NCBI GenBank assembly: GCA_019314085.1
Contig: JAFCZZ010000062.1
Location: forward strand, 1 to 7,758
Direction: 5' to 3'
Source: Deltaproteobacteria bacterium
Lineage (GTDB): Bacteria > Desulfobacterota > Syntrophia > Syntrophales > UBA2210
Length of the DNA: 7,758 bases
The position numbers and the translations under genes are program-made. This document shows positions 1 through 6,494 of the stretch, piece by piece (the stretch's first letter is position 1; every line of letters begins with the position of its first letter). Under the pieces are notes generated by a model. It made no database searches, was not told the origin of the DNA, and saw nothing but the letters and a program-made list of their open reading frames with translations.

Positions 1-1218
1 GCTTCAACAGAGGAAAAGGCCGCTCTGCAAAATGCCGGAGACGGTACACCGCCTCACAAAGATACGGCAGCCACAGACACAGCTACAACCACGAACACAA
101 CCACGGACAGGGACCAGTATGACAGCGCTCTGAACGATTTCACGGCCGGAAGATATGAGGATGCCTTACAGAAATTTAAGAAGGTCATCAAGGCTGAAAA
201 GGATGAGACCACACTGAGACGTATAGCTGATTGCCATTATTTCCTGGGTGAAAAGGGTGATAAAGGACATCTCTCGGAAGCCATTGATCATTACAGAGAC
301 ATCATCCGAAATTACCCCGGTCTCAACAAGGAAAATGTTCAAACTACGTACCGGCTTGCCGAAAGCTACCGACGCCTGGGTCTCCATTACGAAGCGCTTG
401 TAGAGTTTAAGAATCTCTATTCCAACTACCCCGAATCGGACTATACCCCCGAATCACTGTACATGGTAGGCACCATATCGTATGAGACGAAGAGATTTGC
501 TGAAGCAATCGATATATTTAAGGAGTACATACAAAGGTTCCCGGATGGCAACCATGTCAGAGACGCGTATTTCGGTGTGGGGGATTGCTATTCCCAGATG
601 CGCCAATTTAATGACGCTGATGCCTGGTACGATAACGCCCTGAAAAAATGGCCCGCCCTGGAAGATATTCCGGGGGATACCCTCCGCAAATTAGGGACAC
701 ATCGCTTCCAAACCGGAAGATACGACGATGCCTTGGAAGTCTTTTTCGCCTATCTGAATCTTTTCCCCGACGGCGACCATCCCAAGGATGCCCTCTACGC
801 CATTGCCCGTTCTTTCGAAAAGACGGGTCAGATGCATCCCGCCCTTAAGGCACTCAGCCTGGTGATTGAACGGTATCCCGGAAGCAGGGAAGCCAGAGAA
901 AGCGCACTCATTATGGCCAATATCGGGGTTGATAATCCGGGGATACCGGTGCCGACCTATATCTTTGCGGGAATGAACTGTTATAAAAACCCGATCGAGG
1001 CGTACAGTGCAATGGAGGGGAACCTTTCCGATCCGGAGATGGAAGAAGAGGTGATCTTCCGAAAGGAGGCCGCCCTGATAAAAAGGAAACGGTATCGGGA
1101 GGCATTTGATGCCGGGCGTCTTCTCCTTGCAAGTTTTCCCCGTGGGGAGCACAGGGAGGCGGGTGAGAAGAATCTCATCGTGGCGGCGGGCCACCTGATC
1201 GACGAGCATTATGCATAA
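1..1218 (+). CDS. TPR-repeat protein, N-terminal part (5' partial, ends at an in-frame TAA)
   Basis: The frame is open from the first base, so the true start lies upstream; the ATG at 463 is internal and not a start. 405 residues are visible. They begin with a Thr/Ala/Asp-rich low-complexity stretch (about residues 20-38), followed by repeated helical TPR-like units from about residue 40. Recognisable units include GRYEDALQKFKKVI (near 50), KRFAEAIDIFKEYIQRFP (near 161), GRYDDALEVFFAYLNLFP (near 239) and QMHPALKALSLVIERYP (near 277). TPR arrays are protein-protein interaction scaffolds; the specific partner cannot be told from sequence. The gene precedes a flagellar sigma-54 regulator and basal-body genes, so a role in flagellar assembly or its control is plausible but inferred. 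The TAA at 1216-1218 is probably not the natural end, because the same frame continues with TPR sequence to 2049. No signal peptide can be judged because the N terminus is missing. Confidence 0.85.
   Translation, partial: ASTEEKAALQNAGDGTPPHKDTAATDTATTTNTTTDRDQYDSALNDFTAGRYEDALQKFKKVIKAEKDETTLRRIADCHYFLGEKGDKGHLSEAIDHYRDIIRNYPGLNKENVQTTYRLAESYRRLGLHYEALVEFKNLYSNYPESDYTPESLYMVGTISYETKRFAEAIDIFKEYIQRFPDGNHVRDAYFGVGDCYSQMRQFNDADAWYDNALKKWPALEDIPGDTLRKLGTHRFQTGRYDDALEVFFAYLNLFPDGDHPKDALYAIARSFEKTGQMHPALKALSLVIERYPGSREARESALIMANIGVDNPGIPVPTYIFAGMNCYKNPIEAYSAMEGNLSDPEMEEEVIFRKEAALIKRKRYREAFDAGRLLLASFPRGEHREAGEKNLIVAAGHLIDEHYA
85..108 (+). repeat. 12-bp tandem duplication in a Thr-rich linker
   Basis: Two adjacent 12-base units, ACAACCACGAAC and ACAACCACGGAC, differ at one base. 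They are in frame and encode TTTN followed by TTTD in the low-complexity segment ahead of the first TPR. This looks like a local slippage or unit duplication that lengthened a flexible linker. Confidence 0.7.
1216..1218 (+). other. In-frame TAA interrupting the TPR gene
   Basis: TAA lies in frame 1 between ...LIDEHYA and QDYISVVDLYF..., and the frame then stays open for 276 codons to the TAA at 2047. Because both halves share one frame, a substitution (for example from AAA, CAA or GAA) or an in-frame event explains it; a simple frameshift does not. Five of the other genes in the window also end in TAA and appear to stop normally, so a genome-wide reassignment of TAA is unlikely. The next codon is CAA. 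Confidence 0.8.
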
Positions 1219-1236
1219 CAAGATTATATCTCCGTA

Positions 1237-2049
1237 GTGGATCTGTATTTTGACCTTGACAGAGACGGTCTATTCAAAAGTGGCGATTTTGGCATGTTGT
1301 CTCAGATCGGGAGGAGTCTGAAAGAGATGAGCCTGCTGGATAGTTCGGCCGGATTCTTCGAGGAGATGATCCGCGTATTCGGGAAAGATGCACGGGGCCG
1401 CGGGCTTTTGCTCGATATGGCACAGATCGATTATGGCAGGGGTCTGTATACGGATGCGAAGGAGAAATTGCAGGTCCTGATTGGAGATCGGCCCGGGGTT
1501 GATCATAAGATGGCGGCGGCTGCCAGAAGGCTGATGGGGAATATCTCTTACGAAGAGGGATCCTACACAGAGGCAGCCGGTTTTTACTCTGCCGTACTGG
1601 CCTCCGGGATGGATCCTGATGGGAGTGTGACTGTCCGTAAAAGATATGCCGATACACTGAAGGAGATGGGGATGTACGCGTCCGCCCTTGTAAACTACAC
1701 GAGGACCCTCGAAGAGTGCGGCAGTGACGCGGAGCAATGTGCCGTTCCCGTGGTCATGAATTCTTATGAGGGGCTGGGGGATTGTCTGTACCGCAAAGGA
1801 AAATACCAAGAGGCGGTACGGATGTATCAACAGTCTCTGGCCGGCATCCCCGAAGAGCAGCGCAACAGGTGGACTATGGTCAATATCGGGCGGGGATACG
1901 CAAAACTGGGCGAGGCCCCTGCGCTTGACGGATCGCCCGTTTCACCACAAGGGGAAGGCGGCGATGAATTCTGGTCGAAAGTGGTGGATTACTACAGGGC
2001 CGATGAGGACTGGACTGAGAAATATGGGCCGTATATCCAGGACTCGTAA
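1237..2049 (+). CDS. TPR-repeat protein, C-terminal part (separated from 1-1218 by an in-frame stop)
   Basis: 270 residues if counted from the GTG at 1237, but that GTG has no Shine-Dalgarno sequence and is more likely an internal Val codon of the original gene. The frame is open back to 1219, immediately after the TAA. TPR-like units include GLYTDAKEKLQVLIGDRP, GSYTEAAGFYSAVLASG, GMYASALVNYTRTLEECG and GKYQEAVRMYQQSLAGIP. It ends in a non-TPR tail rich in Trp and Tyr (EFWSKVVDYYRADEDWTEKY) that looks like a proper C terminus. If this part is made separately, the ATG at 1327 is the best start because GGGAGGAG lies about 10 bases upstream. Reading quality and codon pattern do not visibly decay, so the interruption is recent, tolerated as a split gene, or a base-call error. 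The role is inferred only from context: a scaffold linked to the adjacent flagellar regulator. Confidence 0.75.
   Translation: MDLYFDLDRDGLFKSGDFGMLSQIGRSLKEMSLLDSSAGFFEEMIRVFGKDARGRGLLLDMAQIDYGRGLYTDAKEKLQVLIGDRPGVDHKMAAAARRLMGNISYEEGSYTEAAGFYSAVLASGMDPDGSVTVRKRYADTLKEMGMYASALVNYTRTLEECGSDAEQCAVPVVMNSYEGLGDCLYRKGKYQEAVRMYQQSLAGIPEEQRNRWTMVNIGRGYAKLGEAPALDGSPVSPQGEGGDEFWSKVVDYYRADEDWTEKYGPYIQDS
1309..1329 (+). promoter_or_regulatory. Candidate internal ribosome binding site and start for the C-terminal TPR part
   Basis: GGGAGGAG at 1309-1316 is followed after 10 bases by ATG at 1327-1329, in frame with the downstream TPR half. This is the only convincing Shine-Dalgarno/start pair in the first 110 bases after the TAA. 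The sequence also encodes an ordinary GRSLKEM segment, so the match may be chance. The spacer is slightly long. Confidence 0.3.
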
Positions 2050-2172
2050 CCTCACCCTTGACGGATTCGTAACGGGACCAGCTTTGTTGTTCTAAGGGAA
2101 GGCGGATGGAGGGGCGGTGCACAGTGCTACCCTTCTTTAAGGACCTACTATTTCTATTGATTGTGGCAAACT
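2050..2172. other. Spacer between the TPR gene and the sigma-54 regulator gene
   Basis: 123 bases with no supported gene. There is no clear sigma-54 (GG-N10-GC) promoter and no good paired -35/-10. TTGACG at 2058-2063 lacks a matching -10 at 16-18 bases. No strong U-tailed terminator hairpin is visible. The regulator may therefore be read through from the TPR gene. The only structured element is a small dyad at 2116-2131. Confidence 0.5.
2116..2131. promoter_or_regulatory. Small imperfect dyad, possible operator
   Basis: GGTGCACAGTGCTACC is an inverted repeat centred on the A at 2123: GGT-GCAC on the left against the complement of GTGC-TACC on the right, with one extra base. The centre is too tight for a good RNA hairpin, so protein binding is the more natural reading. 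It lies about 40-55 bases before the regulator start. No specific binding protein can be assigned. Confidence 0.25.
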
Positions 2173-3573
2173 ATGAAGACAAAAACGATCTTGGTTGTTG
2201 ATGATGATCCCTCAATGAGGATGGTTCTTTCCGAGTCTCTCGAGGGCTGTGGATATACGGTTGGAACGTCAGACAGCGGTGCGGATGCCCTGGAGAAATT
2301 TCAAGAGGATACCTTTGACGCTGTTGTGACCGACATGAAAATGCCCGGGATGAGCGGCATGGAACTCCTGCGGGGCGTCAAAGAAATATCTTCCGAGATT
2401 CCCGTTGTTGTTATGACGGCTTACGGTACGGTCAACGCCGCGGTTGAAGCAATGAAAGAGGGGGCCGAAGATTTCATCATGAAGCCCTTTTCAATGGATC
2501 ACCTGGAAGCGGTTGTCGGAAGAGTGATGGCCAAAAAAGATGGAGGAGGACGAAGCGAGCCGGGGCATGGCCGAGGCTCCCTATCCAAGGAAAAAACGCT
2601 TGTTACGCAGGATAAGGCGGTGCTGACCCTTCTGGAATTGTTGAAAGGGGTGGCCAGGAGCAAGTCAGGCATCCTGATACAGGGGGAAAGCGGTACGGGT
2701 AAGGAACTGATTGCGCGTTACATACACCGGCACAGCGACAGGGCGCATATGCCGTTTGTAGGGGTCAATTGTGCGGCCATCCCCCACCATCTCCTCGAGA
2801 GTGAAATGTTCGGGCATGAGAAGGGCGCATTTACAGGTGCGTCACGGAGGAGGCTGGGAAAATTCGAGTTGGCCAGCGGTGGGACATTGTTGTTGGATGA
2901 GATCAGCGAAATGGATATGCAACTTCAGGCAAAGCTCCTCCGGGTCATACAGGAAGCCGAGGTTGACAGGCTGGGTGGTGGAGGGCCTGTGCCCGTGGAT
3001 GTCAGGATCATTGCCACGACAAATACAGATTTAAAGAAATGCATTGAGGAGAAAACGTTTCGGGCCGATCTCTATTATCGATTGAATGTCATACCGATCA
3101 AGCTTCCCCCCCTGCGGGAGAGAAAGGGAGATATAGTCCTTCTCGGAGAGTATTTTCTGGAGAAGTACAGCAGTCTCGCCAGCGCAGCAAAACCGGCGCT
3201 ATCGGAGGAGGTTATGTGCCTGTTGGAAGGTCATCGGTGGCCGGGCAATGTAAGGGAACTGGAAAATGTGATTGAGCGGGCGGTGTTGCTCTCCGGTGGC
3301 GGGATGATTCTTCCGGAGCACCTCTATCTGGAGGACGAAGATGGGGAGAACAGACAACCGGCGGAAACGGCTCTGGAACTGGCCATCTCACAGGGTACCA
3401 CATTGCGGGAGATGGAAAAAACCCTCATATTCAAAACCCTGGAGCGGGAAAAGGGAAACAGAACCAAGGCATCGGAGATTCTGGGTGTCAGTGTGCGGAC
3501 CATCCGGAATAAGCTCAATGAATATAAAAGCGAGACAGGCGGCGGGGAGCAGGAGTCAGGGGCCAGCGGATAA
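2173..3573 (+). CDS. Sigma-54-dependent response regulator, NtrC family (FlrC/FlgR-like flagellar activator)
   Basis: 466 residues with a complete three-domain layout. The receiver domain (about 3-120) has acidic residues D10-D12, phospho-acceptor D54, T82 and K104, at the same spacing as NtrC. The AAA+ domain (about 140-375) has Walker A GESGTGKE (171-178), the sigma-54 contact loop GAFTGA (218-223), Walker B LLLDE (239-243) and the FRADLYYRLNV arginine region (296-306). A Fis-type helix-turn-helix (about 410-450) includes NRTKASEILGVSVRTIRNKL. It should hydrolyse ATP to open RpoN-promoter complexes after phosphorylation. The gene sits just before a strong sigma-54 promoter driving flgB, pointing to a flagellar activator of the FlrC/FlgR type; no cognate kinase is in the window. 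A TGA at 2158-2160 limits the start to TTG 2161 or ATG 2173. ATG 2173 is chosen because the receiver begins right after it. Neither start has a convincing Shine-Dalgarno sequence. The exact orthologue name is uncertain. Confidence 0.93.
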   Translation: MKTKTILVVDDDPSMRMVLSESLEGCGYTVGTSDSGADALEKFQEDTFDAVVTDMKMPGMSGMELLRGVKEISSEIPVVVMTAYGTVNAAVEAMKEGAEDFIMKPFSMDHLEAVVGRVMAKKDGGGRSEPGHGRGSLSKEKTLVTQDKAVLTLLELLKGVARSKSGILIQGESGTGKELIARYIHRHSDRAHMPFVGVNCAAIPHHLLESEMFGHEKGAFTGASRRRLGKFELASGGTLLLDEISEMDMQLQAKLLRVIQEAEVDRLGGGGPVPVDVRIIATTNTDLKKCIEEKTFRADLYYRLNVIPIKLPPLRERKGDIVLLGEYFLEKYSSLASAAKPALSEEVMCLLEGHRWPGNVRELENVIERAVLLSGGGMILPEHLYLEDEDGENRQPAETALELAISQGTTLREMEKTLIFKTLEREKGNRTKASEILGVSVRTIRNKLNEYKSETGGGEQESGASG

Positions 3574-3609
3574 AAGGCAGAGGCCGTTCCCGTTATTCGA
3601 TTCCTGTTC

Positions 3610-3625
3610 TGGTACGGGCATTGCA
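3610..3625 (+). promoter_or_regulatory. Sigma-54 (RpoN) -24/-12 promoter for the flgB operon
   Basis: TGGTACGGGCATTGCA matches the RpoN consensus TGGYACG-N4-TTGCW at every specified position, with GG (3611-3612) and GC (3623-3624) exactly 10 bases apart. If that C is near -12, transcription begins near 3636, leaving a leader of roughly 28 bases containing the flgB Shine-Dalgarno AGGAG. It lies in the 90-base spacer between the regulator and flgB, so the product of the adjacent gene is the obvious activator. Confidence 0.88.
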
Positions 3626-3663
3626 TAGAATAATACCACCAAGCAGCATCAGGAGACGATAGT

Positions 3664-4047
3664 ATGGATGCATTATTTGGAAAGACCGTAGACATGTTAT
3701 CAGCAGTTCTGGATTTTCGATCGGAACGGCATAAGGTTATAGCCTCAAACATTGCAAATATAGATACGCCGAATTACCGGCCGAAGGATATTGTCTTCAG
3801 CGACGAGCTGAAGGGCAGGATCGAGAGTGGAGAGGGGATAAAGATGACCGGGAGCGGGGGTAGACATCTGTCCGGACAGCCGGTTCCCGGTGAAGACGAT
3901 TTTGAGGTGGTCGAGGCCGGAGAAAGGGTCGACCTTGACAATGAAATGGCAAAACTGGCGGAAAACAATCTTATGTATAATCTTGCCGTGGAATTACTGG
4001 CGAGAAAATTCAAGGGTTTGAACACTGTTTTAAGGGAGGCGAAATAA
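3664..4047 (+). CDS. flgB: Flagellar basal-body rod protein FlgB
   Basis: 127 residues, within the usual FlgB range. FlgB is a proximal rod subunit in the periplasm, exported by the flagellar type III apparatus and placed next to FliE. The N-terminal rod-family motif is clear: ASNIANIDTPNYRPKD at about residues 27-42. The C-terminal helix (NNLMYNLAVELLARKFKGL) is the conserved coiled-coil segment of rod and hook proteins. As usual there is no cleavable signal peptide. The start is supported by AGGAG at 3651-3655, eight bases before the ATG. It is the first gene after the sigma-54 promoter and is followed by flgC after a single base, indicating co-transcription and probably coupled translation. 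Confidence 0.96.
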   Translation: MDALFGKTVDMLSAVLDFRSERHKVIASNIANIDTPNYRPKDIVFSDELKGRIESGEGIKMTGSGGRHLSGQPVPGEDDFEVVEAGERVDLDNEMAKLAENNLMYNLAVELLARKFKGLNTVLREAK

Positions 4048-4048
4048 T

Positions 4049-4462
4049 ATGGAATTCCTGTCGGCTTTCAGGATCTGTGCATCAGGGCTTTCGGCCCAGA
4101 GGGAAAAGATGGCTGTCATCGTGTCGAATCTTGCCAATGTTAACACGACGCGCACGCCGGAAGGGGGGGCATACAAAAGAAAGATGGCCGTCTTTTCTTC
4201 CGAAGCGGTGGGGGGAAGTTTTGATGATACCCTGCAGATGGTAAAGGTGGAGCGTATCAAGGAGGACAAGGCGAGCATAAAGATGGTCTTCGATCCGGCT
4301 CACCCCGATGCGAATGAGAAGGGCCTTGTGGCTATGCCCGACATCAATACAGTCAGAGAGATGGCGGATATGCTCACGGCCAACAGGGCATATGAGGCCT
4401 GTGTCACCGCATTTGACGCAACAAAGAATATGGCGCTGAAGGCGCTGGAACTTGGGAAATAA
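4049..4462 (+). CDS. flgC: Flagellar basal-body rod protein FlgC
   Basis: 137 residues, typical for FlgC, a proximal rod protein that stacks on FlgB. The rod motif is present near the N terminus (ASGLSAQREKMAVIVSNLANVNTTRTPEGG, split over about residues 11-40) and the C-terminal helix motif near 105-135 (MADMLTANRAYEACVTAFDATK). The ATG follows the flgB stop by one base, and the Shine-Dalgarno AGGGAGG lies inside the end of flgB at 4033-4039. A 7-G run at 4163-4169 falls in the codons of PEGGAY without disturbing the frame. Confidence 0.96.
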   Translation: MEFLSAFRICASGLSAQREKMAVIVSNLANVNTTRTPEGGAYKRKMAVFSSEAVGGSFDDTLQMVKVERIKEDKASIKMVFDPAHPDANEKGLVAMPDINTVREMADMLTANRAYEACVTAFDATKNMALKALELGK

Positions 4463-4474
4463 GGGAGTGATTCC

Positions 4475-4780
4475 ATGATAAACGATATACCGATTCGGGG
4501 CGATCTGATGTCCTCGATCTCAAATGCTCCGGGGAAAAACGCTGCAGTCAGGGGAGATGGAGATTCTTTCGGCACCCTCTTGCGGGGCAAGATTGAGGAG
4601 ATCAATCAGTTGAAATTAGACGCCGATGATGCCATCGCAAAGGTCGAGCTCAGCGATTCCGGGAGCATTCATAATGCGATGATTGCCCTGGAAAAGGCGG
4701 ATATTTCTTTCAGGGCGATGATGCAGGTGAGAAACAGGATGCTGGAGGCCTATCAAGAGGTCATGAGGATGCAGGTGTAA
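4475..4780 (+). CDS. fliE: Flagellar hook-basal body protein FliE
   Basis: 101 residues, matching the family's small size. FliE links the MS ring (FliF) to the proximal rod (FlgB) and is an early substrate of the export apparatus. The typical C-terminal half is clear: HNAMIALEKADISFRAMMQV followed by RNRMLEAYQEVMRMQV, with the conserved helix ending in a Met-rich tail. The N-terminal 35 residues are variable, as expected. The start at 4475 is supported by AAGGGAG at 4461-4467, which overlaps the flgC stop. Its place between flgC and fliF is the standard order. Confidence 0.95.
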   Translation: MINDIPIRGDLMSSISNAPGKNAAVRGDGDSFGTLLRGKIEEINQLKLDADDAIAKVELSDSGSIHNAMIALEKADISFRAMMQVRNRMLEAYQEVMRMQV

Positions 4781-4802
4781 TGTCTGCGGTGAGAGGTAAG
4801 GT

Positions 4803-6395
4803 ATGAATTCAGTGGTTCAATTTTTTTCTCAGCTGGGGAAGCTCTTTGACTCCCTGACTTCTCCGAAAAAGATATCCATCATTGCTGTCACCGTTGTTGT
4901 CCTGGTGAGCATCGCGATATTCGTCGTTTCCGTAAATCAAAAGGAATACAAGACACTTTTTTCCAACCTTTCCACGGAAGATGCGGGGGGGATTGCTGCC
5001 AGACTGCAGGAAAAGAAGGTCCCCTATAAGGTGTCCCGCGCAGGCGATGCCATCATGGTTCCCGAAGAGCATATTTCTGAATTACGGCTCGACCTGGCGG
5101 TCTCCGGGCTTCCCAGCGGGGGGGGGATGGGTTTTGAGATATTTGACAACAAGAACTTCGGTGTTACCGATTTTGTACAGCAACTGAACTATCAGAGAGC
5201 GCTCCAGGGGGAATTGGCGCGCACAATCAACGGTCTGGATGAGGTTCAACAGAGCAGGGTCCATATCGTTATACCCCGGCAGTCACTCTTTGTCGAAGAG
5301 CAGGTAAAACCAACCGCTTCTGTTATCATAAAACCACGGGGAGGGAGGAAACTCCAGGCATCTCAGATAGAGGGGATCGTAGCTCTCGTGTCCAGCAGCG
5401 TGGAGGGGCTTTCCCCGGAAGAGGTGATGGTGGTGTCCAGCAGCGGGAATATCCTGTCCGTGGCCAAGGCCAGAAACGGGTCGCCGTTTTCGAGGCGGGC
5501 GTCTTCACAGATAGAATATCAGAGAGGCATAGAAAAAGACCTGGCGCACCGAATCCAGTCCATGCTGGAGAAGGTGGTGGGAGAGGGAAAGGTTGTGGCA
5601 AAGGTCTCCGCGGCCATTGATTTCAAGGTTGTGGAAAAGACCGAGGAGGCCTACGACCCTGAAGAACCGGTGGTGAGGAGCATGCGCCGTAAGAGCGCAA
5701 AGTCGGGCGTACCGGCCGGAGGAGAGGAGCCCAATTCCAATGCCACGGGCCGCGAAGAGTTGAACGAGGTGGTCAATTACGAGATAAACCGGGTTGTCAG
5801 CAAGACCATCATGCCGATGGGGGAGATGGAGAAGTTGTCCGTGGCCGTGCTGGTGGACGGTGTTTACAACAAAAACGATACAGGTGCCGAAGAATTTCAG
5901 CCGAGATCGAAAGAAGAGATAGAGACACTTGAGAGCCTTATCAAGAAATCGGTTGGTTTTGATGCCACAAGGGGCGATCAGGTGGCGGTCACCAGTATCC
6001 CTTTCAAAAAACTTGACCTGGAAATGACCCCTGCCGAGGGGGGTTTCTGGGAGGGCCTGTCTGCGGCTGTGCCCTTTATAAAATACTTTGCCTCACTAAC
6101 CGCTCTGATGCTTGTCCTGTTTTTTGTCCTGCGCCCCTTAATCAAGTTTATACTGACGAAGGGGGGGGAAGGCGAGTTCGGCATCGGGAGGTTGACGCCT
6201 GTGGGTGTTGGTGACACGCAATTGGAAGGTGGCGGCGCGGCTCAATTGGCAGATCAAAGTGCCCCACGGTTGGGAAAGGGAGAGGCTGTGGCGGAGATGG
6301 AGGCCGGAGGGTTCAAGGAGATAGAGTTTGTGAGGAACCTGGCCGGGCAGGATGCCCATGAATTTGCGGAATTATTGAAGATATGGCTCCGATAA
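4803..6395 (+). CDS. fliF: Flagellar MS-ring protein FliF
   Basis: 530 residues, normal for FliF, which builds the inner-membrane MS ring that anchors the rod, the switch and the export gate. A first membrane segment lies at about 24-44 (ISIIAVTVVVLVSIAIFVV). It is followed by the periplasmic YscJ/FliF-type ring-building domains, including GMGFEIFDNKNFGVTDFVQQ (108-127) and NYQRALQGELARTINGLDEV. A low-complexity linker occurs near 285-320 (SAKSGVPAGGEEPNSNATGR). The second membrane segment is at about 428-446 (ASLTALMLVLFFVLRPLIKF). The cytoplasmic tail ends in an acidic/aromatic helix (EFAELLKIWLR), the region that binds FliG in this family. GAGAGGTAAGG just upstream serves as the ribosome site. 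The gene carries 7-, 9- and 8-base G runs (4985, 5118, 6161) without any frame break. Confidence 0.97.
   Translation: MNSVVQFFSQLGKLFDSLTSPKKISIIAVTVVVLVSIAIFVVSVNQKEYKTLFSNLSTEDAGGIAARLQEKKVPYKVSRAGDAIMVPEEHISELRLDLAVSGLPSGGGMGFEIFDNKNFGVTDFVQQLNYQRALQGELARTINGLDEVQQSRVHIVIPRQSLFVEEQVKPTASVIIKPRGGRKLQASQIEGIVALVSSSVEGLSPEEVMVVSSSGNILSVAKARNGSPFSRRASSQIEYQRGIEKDLAHRIQSMLEKVVGEGKVVAKVSAAIDFKVVEKTEEAYDPEEPVVRSMRRKSAKSGVPAGGEEPNSNATGREELNEVVNYEINRVVSKTIMPMGEMEKLSVAVLVDGVYNKNDTGAEEFQPRSKEEIETLESLIKKSVGFDATRGDQVAVTSIPFKKLDLEMTPAEGGFWEGLSAAVPFIKYFASLTALMLVLFFVLRPLIKFILTKGGEGEFGIGRLTPVGVGDTQLEGGGAAQLADQSAPRLGKGEAVAEMEAGGFKEIEFVRNLAGQDAHEFAELLKIWLR
5118..5126 (+). repeat. 9-base poly-G tract in fliF
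   Basis: Three consecutive GGG codons (Gly 106-108) make a run of nine G just before the Met of the conserved GMGFEIFD region. It is the longest homopolymer noticed in the window. Others are 8 G at 6161-6168 and 7 G at 4163-4169, 4985-4991 and 7062-7068, all inside flagellar structural genes. Such runs are prone to slippage in replication and in sequencing; all frames are intact as given. Confidence 0.8.
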
Positions 6396-6494
6396 CACTC
6401 GTTTCCTCAATGCGGGGCATACAGAAAAAGCTCAATACCATTTGATTTCCTCCCGTGCTTTTGCACGGGGCATTTGATTCTACGAAGGAGAATT
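6396..6494. other. fliF-fliG spacer with repeats and a hairpin
   Basis: 99 bases without a gene, the largest gap in an otherwise tightly packed operon. It contains a perfect hairpin (6452-6469), a 9-base direct repeat on either side of it (CATTTGATT at 6439-6447 and 6471-6479), and a second repeated pair: TTTCCTC...CGGGGCAT occurs at 6402-6420 and, with a longer middle, at 6446-6473. The fliG ribosome site lies at its 3' end. Confidence 0.7.
6452..6469 (+). terminator. Hairpin before fliG (possible attenuator or mRNA processing/stability element)
   Basis: CCCGTGC, a TTTT loop, then GCACGGG form a perfect 7-bp GC-rich stem, extendable by one T-G pair. The bases after it (GCATTTGATTC) are not a U-tract, so efficient intrinsic termination is not expected. 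Partial attenuation, RNA processing or 3'-end protection of the upstream message is more likely. The position between MS-ring and switch genes would allow different amounts of FliF and FliG; this is inference. Confidence 0.5.

Noticed and set aside
691..1221. Long minus-strand open frame opposite the TPR gene
   Set aside because: It is antisense to a well-supported TPR coding frame, its product has no recognisable domain, and no ribosome site or neighbour supports it.
1270..1830. Long minus-strand open frame opposite the second TPR half
   Set aside because: Shadow of the TPR frame; the composition (rich in His, Pro, Arg, Ile) is typical of antisense translation and no domain is visible.
2058..2086. 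TTGACG as a sigma-70 -35 element for the regulator gene
   Set aside because: No acceptable -10 hexamer occurs at 16-18 bases spacing; the candidate hexamers there are GC-containing and poor.
1766..2095. Plus-strand overlapping frame crossing the end of the TPR gene
   Set aside because: Its product is Trp/Gly/Arg-rich out-of-frame sequence, whereas the TPR frame carries a convincing C terminus ending at 2049.
4569..4586. CGGCACCCTCTTGC inside fliE resembling a sigma-54 promoter
   Set aside because: The GG and GC are separated by 9, not 10, bases and the -24 element begins with CGG; spacing is critical for RpoN, and the site lies within a coding region with a tightly linked downstream gene.
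6452..6479. Strong intrinsic terminator ending the operon after fliF
   Set aside because: The stem is good but no U-tract follows, and fliG-fliH continue the same functional operon with no visible new promoter in the spacer.
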